In this document: in pieces, positions 38,538 through 48,494 of the stretch
How positions within the stretch are numbered: position 1 is the first letter of the stretch
Layout of the letters: every line of letters starts with the position of its first letter
NCBI GenBank assembly: GCA_949879025.1
Contig: CATLBO010000002.1
Span: 20,636 to 84,635, forward strand
DNA length: 64,000 bases
Reading direction: 5' to 3'
From: an uncultured Hungatella sp.
GTDB lineage: Bacteria > Bacillota > Clostridia > Lachnospirales > Lachnospiraceae
Translations under genes and position numbers: made by a program
Notes under the pieces: model-generated
Databases searched by the model: none
Told to the model about the DNA's origin: nothing
Seen by the model: the letters and a program-made list of their open reading frames with translations, nothing else

Positions 38538-38606
38538 ACAGGCATTTGTGAAAACCGAAGTTGTCACGAAGCTTTCCGTTTTGCAAATGCCTGTAGTTAT
38601 TTTTTG
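38538..38606 (+). terminator. Terminator-like hairpin between ygeW2 and carbamate kinase
   Basis: ACAGGCATTTG (38538-38548)/CAAATGCCTGT (38584-38594) then AGTTATTTTTT. Confidence 0.75.
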
Positions 38607-38622
38607 AAAGGAATGGAACGTT

Positions 38623-39567
38623 ATGTCAAAGAAGAAACGAATTGTCATTGCCCTTGGCGGAAATGCACTGGGCAACACGCTTCCTGAGCAGATGAAAGCC
38701 GTAAAGATTACGGCCAAGGCTATTGTGGATTTGATTGAAGAAGGATGCGAAGTTGTGGTTGCCCATGGAAACGGGCCCCAAGTAGGCATGGTAAATAATG
38801 CCATGATTGCCTTGACTCATGAAGATGCCGACCAGCCTAACACGCCTTTGTCCGTATGCGTTGCCATGAGCCAGGCCTACATAGGGTATGATTTGCAGAA
38901 TGCTTTAAGGGAGGAAATGCTGAACCGGGGCATTGAGAACATCCCTGTTGCTACCATGATAACCCAAGTAAGAGTGGATGAAAGTGATCCGGCATTCAGC
39001 GCTCCATCGAAACCTATCGGCAAGTTCGTGTCCGCTGAACAGGCTAAAATGATGGAAGAGAAATTTAATTATGTTATGAAGGAAGATTCCGGCCGGGGAT
39101 ACCGTCGTGTGGTTGCTTCTCCCAAACCTGTTGAGATTATTGAGATTGGCACCATCCGAACTATGGTAGAGTCCGGAGATTTGGTTATTGCCTGCGGCGG
39201 CGGCGGTATTCCTGTTATCCGCCATGGAAATCATTTAAAGGGAGCCAGTGCTGTTATTGACAAAGACTTTGCCAGCTGCCTCCTTGCCAAGGAACTGGAT
39301 GCCGATTTCCTGATTATCCTTACCGCTGTGGAACAGGTGGCTCTGAATTTTGGAAAGCCGGATGAAAAATGGCTTTCAGATGTATCTTTGGATGAAACTG
39401 AAAAATATATAAAGGAAGGCCACTTTGCACCAGGATCTATGCTTCCTAAAGTACAGGCGGCTGTGGATTTTGCAGGGTCAAAAAAGGGAAGAACAGCCCT
39501 TATTACTCTGCTTGAAAAATCCAGAGATGCGATCCAAGGAAAGACAGGGACTATGTTCCATATATAA
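38623..39567 (+). CDS. arcC: Carbamate kinase
   Basis: IVIALGGNALGNT start, AHGNGPQVG, ACGGGGIPVI motifs. Confidence 0.95.
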   Translation: MSKKKRIVIALGGNALGNTLPEQMKAVKITAKAIVDLIEEGCEVVVAHGNGPQVGMVNNAMIALTHEDADQPNTPLSVCVAMSQAYIGYDLQNALREEMLNRGIENIPVATMITQVRVDESDPAFSAPSKPIGKFVSAEQAKMMEEKFNYVMKEDSGRGYRRVVASPKPVEIIEIGTIRTMVESGDLVIACGGGGIPVIRHGNHLKGASAVIDKDFASCLLAKELDADFLIILTAVEQVALNFGKPDEKWLSDVSLDETEKYIKEGHFAPGSMLPKVQAAVDFAGSKKGRTALITLLEKSRDAIQGKTGTMFHI

Positions 39568-39595
39568 AAGAGATGTTCGTTTTATTAGCTGAAGA

Positions 39596-39645
39596 AAAAC
39601 GGCAGCATACCATTCTGGAAGATCAGAAGGGAGCTGCCGTTTTTT
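39596..39645 (+). terminator. Rho-independent terminator after carbamate kinase
   Basis: AAAACGGCAGC...GCTGCCGTTTTTT. Confidence 0.85.
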
Positions 39646-39677
39646 ACTGGAAATCCAGTACTGCACCTCTAATAAAG

Positions 39678-39713
39678 ACAGCCAGATGTTCCTTTATCAT
39701 AACATCTGGCTGT
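39678..39713 (-). terminator. Hairpin downstream of the rubredoxin-flavin reductase gene
   Basis: 13-bp perfect stem ACAGCCAGATGTT/AACATCTGGCTGT, T-rich on the minus strand. Confidence 0.65.
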
Positions 39714-39737
39714 ATATAGGCCATTTATAATTTTATA

Positions 39738-40349
39738 TTATTTTCTCTCAAAATCGGATGCAGGATGTTTGCACAGCGGACAGACAAAGTCTGCCGGAAG
39801 CTCCTCGCCCTCATAGATATAGCCGCATACAGTGCAGCGCCATGCTGTTTTCCCAGCAGAGGGCTGCTGAGCCGGCTTCGGTTTGATCTCAGACTGATAG
39901 TAAGCGTAGGTTGCCGATGGATCTTGGGAAAGCACCCCCATATCGTCCACGACGGCAATGAACAGCATGTGGCTGCCCAGGTCAACAGCCTGCTCTACTT
40001 CAGCACTAATATAGGCATTGGTTCCGGAAGTAACATAGTAAAGTCCATTCGCACTTCGTTTGCAGTCTGAATATGCAGCAAATTTATCCGTATCCCTGCC
40101 AGACTGGAATCCAAAGTGTTGGAAGACTTCAAATTTAGCTGATTCGCTGAGAATAGAGAGATTGAATTTGCCGCTCTTTTCTACAAGCTCCTTCGTAAAA
40201 TTCGCCTTGTTCACCGCAATGGTGATGCAGTTTGGATCACTGGTTACCTGGATTCCAGTGTTAATGATACAGCCGCTGTCTTTACCCTCAAAAGCAGAGG
40301 TGAGTACAAACAACCCATAGCTTAACTTATACATTGCTTTTTTATCCAT
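39738..40349 (-). CDS. Flavin reductase domain fused to C-terminal rubredoxin (high-molecular-weight rubredoxin type)
   Basis: Start MDKKAMYKLSYGLFVLTS; C-terminal rubredoxin WRCTVCGYIYEGEELPADFVCPLCKHPASDF. Confidence 0.9.
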   Translation of the reverse strand: MDKKAMYKLSYGLFVLTSAFEGKDSGCIINTGIQVTSDPNCITIAVNKANFTKELVEKSGKFNLSILSESAKFEVFQHFGFQSGRDTDKFAAYSDCKRSANGLYYVTSGTNAYISAEVEQAVDLGSHMLFIAVVDDMGVLSQDPSATYAYYQSEIKPKPAQQPSAGKTAWRCTVCGYIYEGEELPADFVCPLCKHPASDFERK

Positions 40350-40390
40350 AGAAAAGCCTCCCTCATATAATAATGATTCCTTATATGATT

Positions 40391-40707
40391 TTAAATATTC
40401 TCTTGATTTTCCTCTCGATTCCGGCAATCTGGACATAGGTAAAAGACTTTCAGATCATACGAGAGAAACTCCTCCCCTAATTGCCTGCGCAGAGAGTCAG
40501 TCAAATCCTCCAACGAGATGTCCGCTAATTTGCCGCATCTTTGACAAACCAAATGGTCGTGCTTAGTTAAACGGTCATATCTGTCCAGCATATTTTCAAC
40601 AGAGACTTTGCGAATCATCTCGGCTTTCCACAGCCTGTTTAAATTGTTATATACCGTGAATTTTTCCATTTGTCAAGAACGTCAGCCAGTTCTATTGCTG
40701 TTTTTTT
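40391..40707 (-). pseudogene. Fur/PerR family regulator remnant, N-terminally truncated and frameshifted
   Basis: Intact C-terminal half (FTVYNNLNRLWKAEMIRKVS, HDHLVCQRCGKLADI, YLCPDCR); the N-terminal piece KKTAIELADVLDKWK is in another frame and stops at a dispersed repeat. Confidence 0.7.
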
Positions 40708-40708
40708 G

Positions 40709-40752
40709 CTGAATTTATGCCGCCTAATCGGCAGCGAGACTTTTAAAGTAAC
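40709..40752. repeat. Dispersed 44-bp repeat, second copy
   Basis: CTGAATTTATGCCGCCTAATCGGCAGCGAGACTTTTAAAGTAAC; 42/44 match to 26318-26361. Confidence 0.85.
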
Positions 40753-40837
40753 TGCCATCTTAAATAAAAAATATAAAAGAGAACGCTTCAATGATATTCT
40801 TCCAATCACTGCAGCATCCTCTGTATATTCTTCCTTT

Positions 40838-41959
40838 TCATTCTTTTCCAATTAAGTCCTCCATCACCTGCTCAACTGTCTCAATCCTCTGTGCTTTCCA
40901 GGCATTACTCCCGCAAAACAGCAAAGCATCATTCAGTTCCCCCTGAGCCGCATTTACCAAGGCACTGGTAATGCAATAAGGCGTAACCGAAGGCTCACAT
41001 CTCTCCAAACACCCATAACACCGCTCCGGCGCAATCCTTCCTTTTGCCGCCCTCTCCAAAAACGGATTTACAATGGCCCGCCCAGGCATACCCACGGGAC
41101 TTTTCGTAATTACAATGTCCTTTTTCTCGGCCTTTATATAAGCCTGCTTATAGCTTTCCGGCGCATCACATTCCTCTGTAGTCACAAATCTGGTAGCCAC
41201 CTGGACGCCGTCCGCCCCAAGGCTCATTTGGTGAAGCACATCCTCATGGCTGTAAATCCCTCCGGCTGTCACCACGGAAATGTGTCTTCCATGCTTCTCA
41301 CCATATTTTTTCACCACATCCAGGATCTTTCTAATCTCATGGTCATACTCTTCACGCTTAAAGCTGGCTTCCACATCTTCCGTGTCCGCCCCGTATTCCC
41401 CTAATTCTTCCCTGGAAAATCCCAGATGCCCGCCGGCCAGCGGACCTTCAATAACCACCAGATCCGGCGCTTTTCCATATTTCCTGTCCCACATTTTGCA
41501 GATGACATTGGCTGATTTTGCAGTAGAGACAATGGGGGCAATCAATGTCCGTTTTCCAATCCCTGATTCCCTCTGTGCTTCTTCCACATACTCTGGCAGA
41601 GAAACCGGAAGCCCGGCTCCGGAAATAATAAGATCTGCCCCGGCCTTTACCGCTGCTTTCACATACTCTTTATACTGCCTGGTAGCTACCATAATATTAA
41701 ATCCAATTACTCCATCAGGCGCTGTCTCCCTGGCCTTACGAAGTTCCAGGCCAATGGCCCGCAGATTGGCCTCCATAGGATTGATTCCAAAGTCCGGCTC
41801 CCGAAAACCAATCTGCGCTGTAGAAATAATTCCCACGCCGCCTGCCTTAGCCACAGCCCCTGCCAGACGGTGTAAGCTGATTCCAACCCCCATTCCGCCC
41901 TGGATCACTGGCTTCTCAACAGTAAAATCCCCTATTATTAACGGCTTTATCTTTCCCAT
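40838..41959 (-). CDS. Nitronate monooxygenase / FabK-like flavoprotein
   Basis: KPVIQGGMGVGISLHRLAGAVAKAGGVGIIST; C-terminal Cys-rich CYGCLERCEP. Confidence 0.85.
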   Translation of the reverse strand: MGKIKPLIIGDFTVEKPVIQGGMGVGISLHRLAGAVAKAGGVGIISTAQIGFREPDFGINPMEANLRAIGLELRKARETAPDGVIGFNIMVATRQYKEYVKAAVKAGADLIISGAGLPVSLPEYVEEAQRESGIGKRTLIAPIVSTAKSANVICKMWDRKYGKAPDLVVIEGPLAGGHLGFSREELGEYGADTEDVEASFKREEYDHEIRKILDVVKKYGEKHGRHISVVTAGGIYSHEDVLHQMSLGADGVQVATRFVTTEECDAPESYKQAYIKAEKKDIVITKSPVGMPGRAIVNPFLERAAKGRIAPERCYGCLERCEPSVTPYCITSALVNAAQGELNDALLFCGSNAWKAQRIETVEQVMEDLIGKE

Positions 41960-42008
41960 GATAATCTCCTGCTGCCTTCTGCTTTATTCTGAAATGAAAT
42001 ATCCGTCC

Positions 42009-43727
42009 CTAAATCCCGCAAAACCTTTCATATCTCTGTTTCTGCAGTTCTTCACTTCCTAGCTTCCCATACTCTTCCAAGAACCCGCAGATCTTCTCCT
42101 CCATATACCAGGCAATCTCCTTCAGATTGTCGGCGCAGGCAGGCTCCCTCTCCGGAATCACTTTATCAATAATACGAAGTTTCAAAAGATCTCCCGCCGT
42201 AATCCTCATTACCTCAGCAGCCTCCTGAGCTCTTTTGCTGTCCTTCCACAAAATCGACGCAAATCCTTCCGGCGACAGCACAGAATAAATGGCATTCTCC
42301 ATCATCCACACTTCGTTGGCTACAGCCATCGCCAGAGCTCCGCCGCTTCCTCCTTCACCGATAACGACAGACAGAACAGGCACCTTCAAATCCGAAAGCT
42401 CAAACAGGTTTCGGGCAATAGCTTCCCCCTGTCCCCGTTCCTCTGCCTCAATCCCGCAGAACGCTCCCGGCGTATCCACAAAGCAGATAACCGGACGGCC
42501 AAATAATTCTGCCTGCTTCATGAGACGAAGGGCCTTTCTATACCCCTCCGGAGACGGCATTCCAAAATTACGGCTGATATTTTCCTTGGTTGTCTTGCCC
42601 TTTTGCTGTCCGACGACAGTCACAGCCTGACCGTGGAACATGGCAATTCCTCCAACAATCGCTCCATCGTCGCCGAAATACCGATCCCCGTGAAGCTCCA
42701 TAAAATCATCAAACAGTTCCTCTATATAGTCCAATGCTGTAGGCCTGTCTGCCCGTCGGGACAGCTGCACATGCTCCCAGGCAGTTTTTCCGCTGACAAA
42801 TTCATTCCCCGCAGACATATCCACAGCCACAGTACTGGCTTTATTCCTGCCATCTTCATCCTGACACTTGACACCACTGGCCCGATGCATATGCAGCAAT
42901 TTTCCCAGCGTATCTTTCATTTCCTCTCTTGGTACAATCTTGTCCACAAATCCATGAGCCAGCAAAAACTCTGATCTTTGGAAACCTTCCGGAAGCTTCT
43001 GCCCAATGGTCTGCTGAATCACCCGCGGCCCTGCAAAACCGATGAGAGCCCCTGGCTCCGCCAGAATCACATCCCCAAGCATGGCAAAACTGGCTGTTAC
43101 TCCGCCGGTAGTAGGATCTGTCAAAACACTGATAAATAAAAGCCCAGCCTCATGATGCTTTTTCAAAGCACCGCTGGTCTTGGCCATCTGCATCAGGGAC
43201 ACACACCCTTCCTGCATCCTTGCGCCGCCGGAGCAGGCAAAAATAATTATCGGAAGCCTCTGCTTGGTAGCCCGCTCCACCATCCGTGTAATTTTCTCGC
43301 CAACCACATGACCCATGCTGCTCATCAAAAACCTGGAGTCACAGACCCCAAGAGCCGTTTTCTCCCCGTTGATCAGGCATTTTCCCGTGACAATGGCCTC
43401 ATTAAGCCTGGTCTTCTCCCTAGCCTCCCGCACCTTATCCTCATAGCCCGGAAAATCCAGAGGATTGCCAAACTCCATGGAACTGTCCCACTCCTCAAAA
43501 CTTCCCTTATCAGCAGTAATCTCAATTCTTCTGAAAGCATGAACACGGAAATACGCCCTACATTTCGGACACGTGTACAAACTGTCCATCACGTCATCCC
43601 GATAAACCGGCTGACCGCATTTTCTGCATTTTCTCCACAATCCCTCCGGAACATTGGGTTCCCTGGTCTGGCCTTTGTACTTTGTATCAATCAATGTATA
43701 TGTTTTCTTAAACATATCCTTCAGCAT
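42009..43727 (-). CDS. accDA: Acetyl-CoA carboxylase carboxyltransferase, fused beta-alpha subunits
   Basis: N-terminal zinc ribbon [13 protein letters not shown]...CPKC (AccD), then AccA-like C-terminal half ([33 protein letters not shown]). Confidence 0.92.
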   Translation of the reverse strand: MLKDMFKKTYTLIDTKYKGQTREPNVPEGLWRKCRKCGQPVYRDDVMDSLYTCPKCRAYFRVHAFRRIEITADKGSFEEWDSSMEFGNPLDFPGYEDKVREAREKTRLNEAIVTGKCLINGEKTALGVCDSRFLMSSMGHVVGEKITRMVERATKQRLPIIIFACSGGARMQEGCVSLMQMAKTSGALKKHHEAGLLFISVLTDPTTGGVTASFAMLGDVILAEPGALIGFAGPRVIQQTIGQKLPEGFQRSEFLLAHGFVDKIVPREEMKDTLGKLLHMHRASGVKCQDEDGRNKASTVAVDMSAGNEFVSGKTAWEHVQLSRRADRPTALDYIEELFDDFMELHGDRYFGDDGAIVGGIAMFHGQAVTVVGQQKGKTTKENISRNFGMPSPEGYRKALRLMKQAELFGRPVICFVDTPGAFCGIEAEERGQGEAIARNLFELSDLKVPVLSVVIGEGGSGGALAMAVANEVWMMENAIYSVLSPEGFASILWKDSKRAQEAAEVMRITAGDLLKLRIIDKVIPEREPACADNLKEIAWYMEEKICGFLEEYGKLGSEELQKQRYERFCGI

Positions 43728-43764
43728 ATTCCGGTTTCTCCTTTCAAACTTCCACAATCACACC

Positions 43765-45117
43765 CTACTTTCCATACTGGGGAAAATAAGTAGGAATAAA
43801 ATGGGTATCCGTGTCACCCTGGTCAAAGGCCTCATGATTCAAAATCTCATACTGAAAATCCAGATTCGTCTCAATACCCTCAATCACCAATTCTCCCAGG
43901 GCGCTGCGCATCTTAGCTATAGCTGACTCTCTGTCTTTCCCATGGACAATCAGCTTCAAAAGCATGGAATCATAATTAGGCGGCACCCTGTAATCACAGT
44001 AAATGTGGCTGTCCACCCGAATGCCGTTGCCGCCTGGCGTGTGAACATTGGTAATCAGGCCTGGACAAGGCATAAAATGCTTTGACGGGTTCTCCGCATT
44101 AATCCTGCACTCAATGGCATGGCCCTGAATCCGAACCTCATCCTGGGTCACAGACAGAGGCTCTCCAGCAGCAATCCGAATCTGCTCTTTGATCAAATCC
44201 ATGCCCGTTACCATCTCTGTCACCGGATGTTCCACTTGAATCCTGGTATTCATTTCCATAAAATAAAAATTTTTGTTTTTATCTAAAAGGAACTCAATGG
44301 TTCCTGCATTTTCATATCCAACTGCCCTTGCAGCCCGAACAGCCGTCTCCCCCATTTTTTTCCGCAGCTCCTCGGAAATAGCAATAGACGGGGACTCCTC
44401 CAAAACCTTCTGGTGCCGTCTCTGAATGGAACAATCCCTCTCTCCAAGATGTACCACGTGGCCCTGTTTATCCGCCATAATCTGAAACTCAATATGCCTT
44501 GGCTTTTCAATATACCGTTCAAGATACATGGTATCATCGGAAAATCCCTTCACCGACTCCATCTGGGCATTGAGAAAATTTGCCTCAAAATCATCAGGCC
44601 CGTATGATATTCTCATACCCTTTCCGCCGCCTCCAGAAGAAGCCTTAATCATCACAGGATAACCGATTTCCTCTGCCATGACTTTAGCCTCTTCCACCTT
44701 GTACACTGGCTCCTTGCTTCCTGGCACCACTGGCACCCCGGCCTCTATCATAGTCTTTCTGGCTTCCGATTTATTGCCCATTTTATTGATTAAATCCGCC
44801 GACGGCCCAATAAACGTAATGCTGCACTTCTCACAAAGCTCTGCAAACCTGGCATTCTCCGATAAAAATCCGAATCCGGGATGAATGGCCTCTGCTTTCA
44901 TTGCCACAGTAGCCGAAATAATCCTCTCCATGTTCAGATAGCTCTTATCTGAAGGAGCCGGACCGATACAGATAGCTTCATCTGCCAGAAGAGTATGGAG
45001 AGAATCCTTGTCAGCTTCCGAATATACGGCCACTGTCTTGATACCCATTTCCCTGCATGCCCTGATAATCCGAACCGCAATCTCTCCCCTGTTGGCAACC
45101 AATATTTTTGTAAACAT
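43765..45117 (-). CDS. accC: Acetyl-CoA carboxylase biotin carboxylase subunit
   Basis: KILVANRGEIAVRIIRACREMGI; GGGGKGMR ATP-grasp motif. Confidence 0.96.
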   Translation of the reverse strand: MFTKILVANRGEIAVRIIRACREMGIKTVAVYSEADKDSLHTLLADEAICIGPAPSDKSYLNMERIISATVAMKAEAIHPGFGFLSENARFAELCEKCSITFIGPSADLINKMGNKSEARKTMIEAGVPVVPGSKEPVYKVEEAKVMAEEIGYPVMIKASSGGGGKGMRISYGPDDFEANFLNAQMESVKGFSDDTMYLERYIEKPRHIEFQIMADKQGHVVHLGERDCSIQRRHQKVLEESPSIAISEELRKKMGETAVRAARAVGYENAGTIEFLLDKNKNFYFMEMNTRIQVEHPVTEMVTGMDLIKEQIRIAAGEPLSVTQDEVRIQGHAIECRINAENPSKHFMPCPGLITNVHTPGGNGIRVDSHIYCDYRVPPNYDSMLLKLIVHGKDRESAIAKMRSALGELVIEGIETNLDFQYEILNHEAFDQGDTDTHFIPTYFPQYGK

Positions 45118-45128
45118 AAGGCATTCCC

Positions 45129-45551
45129 CTATCCAATCATAAAAGTCAATTCCGCTGACACAGCAACCTTTCCATCCACCGTAGCCGTAGCCTTTCCGAT
45201 ACCCATAGGCCCTTTCTGCTTAATAATCTCACACTCCAGCCGAAGTTTGTCCCCTGGAACCACCTTTCTCTTAAATCTGGCATGATTGATGGCCCCAAAA
45301 TATGCGGTCTTGCCTTTGTTCTCCTCAACACTCAAAATCGCCACAGCCCCTACCTGGGCCAGAGCTTCCACCATCAGCACCCCCGGCATTACCGGTTCTT
45401 GGGGAAAATGCCCCTTAAACTGAGGCTCATCATAAGTGACACATTTATATCCCACAGCCCTGATCCCCGGCTCCAGCTCCTCAATACAGTCAATTAAAAG
45501 AAACGGATGACGATGGGGGATGATCTCCTGAATTTCCTTAATTCCAAGCAT
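45129..45551 (-). CDS. fabZ: 3-hydroxyacyl-ACP dehydratase FabZ
   Basis: [12 protein letters not shown] and [20 protein letters not shown]. Confidence 0.95.
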   Translation of the reverse strand: MLGIKEIQEIIPHRHPFLLIDCIEELEPGIRAVGYKCVTYDEPQFKGHFPQEPVMPGVLMVEALAQVGAVAILSVEENKGKTAYFGAINHARFKRKVVPGDKLRLECEIIKQKGPMGIGKATATVDGKVAVSAELTFMIG

Positions 45552-45565
45552 ATGATTTTCTCCTT

Positions 45566-46297
45566 TTAACGAATCCTGAACAATGGCTGATTGTATTCCA
45601 CCACATCTTCGTTATTGACTAAAATAGCCTCAACCACTCCGTCATACTCACTTTCAATCTCATTCATCAGCTTCATAGCCTCAATAATTCCTAAAACCTG
45701 GCCCTTTTTCACAACATCCCCAACTTTTACGAAATTCTCTGCATCCGGGGAAGAGGCGCTGTAAAATACGCCCACCAGCGGCGAAACCACCACTTTATCA
45801 GAGCCAATAGCCGCCGGAACCGCAACTGCCTGTCCTACAGCAGCAGCTGCTGCAGCCTGGGCAACTGCTCCTGTTCCCAAAACGCCTGCTGCTGGTACGG
45901 AAGATATTGCCGCACTTCCACCCCCCAAAGTTCCAGCTGCTCCTGGAACCACGGCCACATTTCCAACCATTCCCGGAATCATGCCAACATTACCTGATGC
46001 CCCTGACAGTACAGCCGCATTTCCAACTGTTACAGCTGCTCCTGGAATGGCTGCCATTTCTCCAACAGTCCCCAGACCATTTCCCACATTTGCTGCGCCT
46101 GAACCTGTCACAGCAGTCTGAACCATCGCCCCGGCCGAAGCCGATCCAATCCCGTTTTCTCCATGCGCTGCCGTCGGTGCGCCACCAAAATTATCTTTTC
46201 GAAGAGAAATCTTAACCCCATTATCCTCCACATCCAGCGTCGTAAGCCCGTGATCCGTAAAAGCCTGGATCAGCGCAAGAACACTCTGTAATTCCAT
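45566..46297 (-). CDS. accB: Biotin carboxyl carrier protein with expanded Gly/Ala/Val-rich linker
   Basis: C-terminal biotinyl domain [18 protein letters not shown]; 243 aa with a long low-complexity linker. Confidence 0.92.
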   Translation of the reverse strand: MELQSVLALIQAFTDHGLTTLDVEDNGVKISLRKDNFGGAPTAAHGENGIGSASAGAMVQTAVTGSGAANVGNGLGTVGEMAAIPGAAVTVGNAAVLSGASGNVGMIPGMVGNVAVVPGAAGTLGGGSAAISSVPAAGVLGTGAVAQAAAAAAVGQAVAVPAAIGSDKVVVSPLVGVFYSASSPDAENFVKVGDVVKKGQVLGIIEAMKLMNEIESEYDGVVEAILVNNEDVVEYNQPLFRIR

Positions 46298-46309
46298 ACC
46301 TGATTCCCC

Positions 46310-47548
46310 CTATTCCTCAAATTTCTTAATAAGCAATGTGGCATTATGGCCGCCGAATCCAAGTGAATTGCTCATGGCGTACCGGATATCCGCCTTTATG
46401 CCGTCTCCCTTGGTGTAATCCAAGTCACAGCCTTCATCCTCTGTCTCCAGGCCAGCCGTGGCATGGACATATCCCTCCTCTATGGCCTTCACGCAGGCAA
46501 TAAACTCAACACCGCCTGCTGCGCCTAAAAGGTGCCCCACCATAGATTTTGTGGAATTAATATGAACCTTATATGCATGCTCTCCCAGAGCCAGCTTAAT
46601 GGCCTTTGTCTCAAACAAATCATTGTGATGTGTTCCGGTTCCGTGGGCATTGATATAATCCACATCATCCGCCTGGATGCCTCCATCCTTCATAGCCATC
46701 TCCATCGCCTTGGCTGCGCCGCTTCCGTCCTCCGCCGGCGACGTAATATGGTAGGCATCACAAGTAGCCCCATAGCCAACCAGCTCCCCGTAAATTTTCG
46801 CACCTCTGGCTCTGGCATGATCCAGAGACTCCAAAACCACAACGCCGGCGCCTTCACCCATAACAAACCCATTTCTCTCACGATCAAAAGGAATGGATGC
46901 TCTCAATGGGTTTTCTGAAGCAGACAGCGCTGTCAATGCGCCAAATCCTGCAATGCTCAGAGGCGTGATAGAAGCCTCCGTGCCGCCTGCCACCAGAACA
47001 TCCGCTTCCCCATACTGAATCGAACGGTACGCCTCTCCAATAGAATGTGTTCCTGTAGCGCAGGCCGTAACCACATTAAAGCATTTTCCCTTAAGGCCAA
47101 ACTGAATAGCCACATTGCCGGCCGCCATATTGCCAATCATCAAAGGAACCAGAAGAGGATTCACCCGGCTTGGCCCCTTTTCCAGAAGTTTCTTATACTC
47201 CCTCTCAATAGACTGCAGGCTTCCGATTCCCGAACCGATACACACGCCCATACGGTAAGGGTCCTCTTTCTCCATCTCAAGGCCGGAATGCTCCAGAGCC
47301 TCCTTAGCCGCTGCAACCGCAAACTGAGAAAACCTTTCCATCCTCTTGGCTGTCTTTGGGTCCATGTAATTCTTACCTTCAAACCCTTTTACTTCAGCCG
47401 CCAGTTTCACCTTGTAATTCTCTGTATCAAAAACCGTAATAGGCCCGATTCCCACCTTTTTTTCCTTCAGCCCGCTCCAAAATTCATCCACACTGTTTCC
47501 AATAGGGGTAATCGCTCCCATTCCGGTAACAACCACACGATTGCTCAT
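46310..47548 (-). CDS. fabF: Beta-ketoacyl-ACP synthase II
   Basis: VVVTGMGAITPIGNS; TACATGTHSIGEAYR; start near 47548-47551. Confidence 0.95.
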   Translation of the reverse strand: MSNRVVVTGMGAITPIGNSVDEFWSGLKEKKVGIGPITVFDTENYKVKLAAEVKGFEGKNYMDPKTAKRMERFSQFAVAAAKEALEHSGLEMEKEDPYRMGVCIGSGIGSLQSIEREYKKLLEKGPSRVNPLLVPLMIGNMAAGNVAIQFGLKGKCFNVVTACATGTHSIGEAYRSIQYGEADVLVAGGTEASITPLSIAGFGALTALSASENPLRASIPFDRERNGFVMGEGAGVVVLESLDHARARGAKIYGELVGYGATCDAYHITSPAEDGSGAAKAMEMAMKDGGIQADDVDYINAHGTGTHHNDLFETKAIKLALGEHAYKVHINSTKSMVGHLLGAAGGVEFIACVKAIEEGYVHATAGLETEDEGCDLDYTKGDGIKADIRYAMSNSLGFGGHNATLLIKKFEE

Positions 47549-47665
47549 CATTTCACTCCTCCTGTCTTCTGCCGGGTTGTGCCCCACTCAAACATTCCTT
47601 CAAATCCACATGTACTTTTTCCAGTACTGTCCTGCAAAAATACCGGTTAAATCGATACGTCTCAG

Positions 47666-48406
47666 TTACATAGCCATACCGCCGTCTACGCACAGCACCT
47701 GCCCTGTAATATATCTGGCTTTATCCGAAGCCAAAAATGCCGCTGTCTCTGCAACATCCTTTGTCTCACCGAATTTCTTCATGGGAATCTGGGCTATGGC
47801 TCCCTCCTTCACCGCATTCGACAGCACTTCCGTCATCTCCGTATTAATAAAACCTGGGGCAATAGCATTGACTGTAATTCCCCTGCTTGCCAGCTCCCTG
47901 GCTGCAGATTTGGTCATACCAATGATCCCTGCCTTGGAAGCTGCATAGTTTACCTGTCCTGCGTTGCCCAAAACTCCTGACACCGAAGAAATATTGATGA
48001 TCCTGCCGCTCTTCTGTTTTAACATCTGCCGGGCCACATGGCGCATACAATTAAAAGCTCCCTTCAGATTTGTCCTGACAACCGCATCAAAGTCTTCCTC
48101 CGACATGCGCATCAAAAGCCCATCCTTAGTAATCCCAGCATTATTCACAAGAATATCAATATGCCCGTAATCTTTAATCACCTGCTCCATAAACTTCCCG
48201 GCTTTCTCAAAATCAGACACGTCACACTGGATGGCTTCCGCCTTGCCGCCATTGTCCTCAATTTCTCTAACCGTTTCCTCCGCCCTTTGGGCCGAACCAT
48301 TATAATTAACAATCACCGCAGCCCCCGCAGCAGCCAAAGTCCTGGCAATCTCCCTGCCGATTCCCCGGCTTGCTCCGGTAACCACCGCCACCTTACCTGT
48401 CAGCAT
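47666..48406 (-). CDS. fabG: 3-oxoacyl-ACP reductase
   Basis: SDR TGASRGIGREIA; YAASKAGIIGMTKSAARE. Confidence 0.95.
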   Translation of the reverse strand: MLTGKVAVVTGASRGIGREIARTLAAAGAAVIVNYNGSAQRAEETVREIEDNGGKAEAIQCDVSDFEKAGKFMEQVIKDYGHIDILVNNAGITKDGLLMRMSEEDFDAVVRTNLKGAFNCMRHVARQMLKQKSGRIINISSVSGVLGNAGQVNYAASKAGIIGMTKSAARELASRGITVNAIAPGFINTEMTEVLSNAVKEGAIAQIPMKKFGETKDVAETAAFLASDKARYITGQVLCVDGGMAM

Positions 48407-48494
48407 CTGTTCTTTCCTCCTCTATATTTCAGTGAATCCTGCAAACCTGAACCCGGACAAGAATGACATTCTCCCTGGCTCCGCAGCAAATTCG

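Noticed and set aside
40639-40851. 70 aa minus-strand ORF upstream of the fur remnant as a real gene
   Set aside because: It is a composite of non-coding sequence, the 44-bp repeat and an out-of-frame fur fragment.
41280-42062. 260 aa plus-strand ORF opposite the nitronate monooxygenase gene
   Set aside because: Antisense shadow of a conserved gene; composition reflects reverse codon bias.
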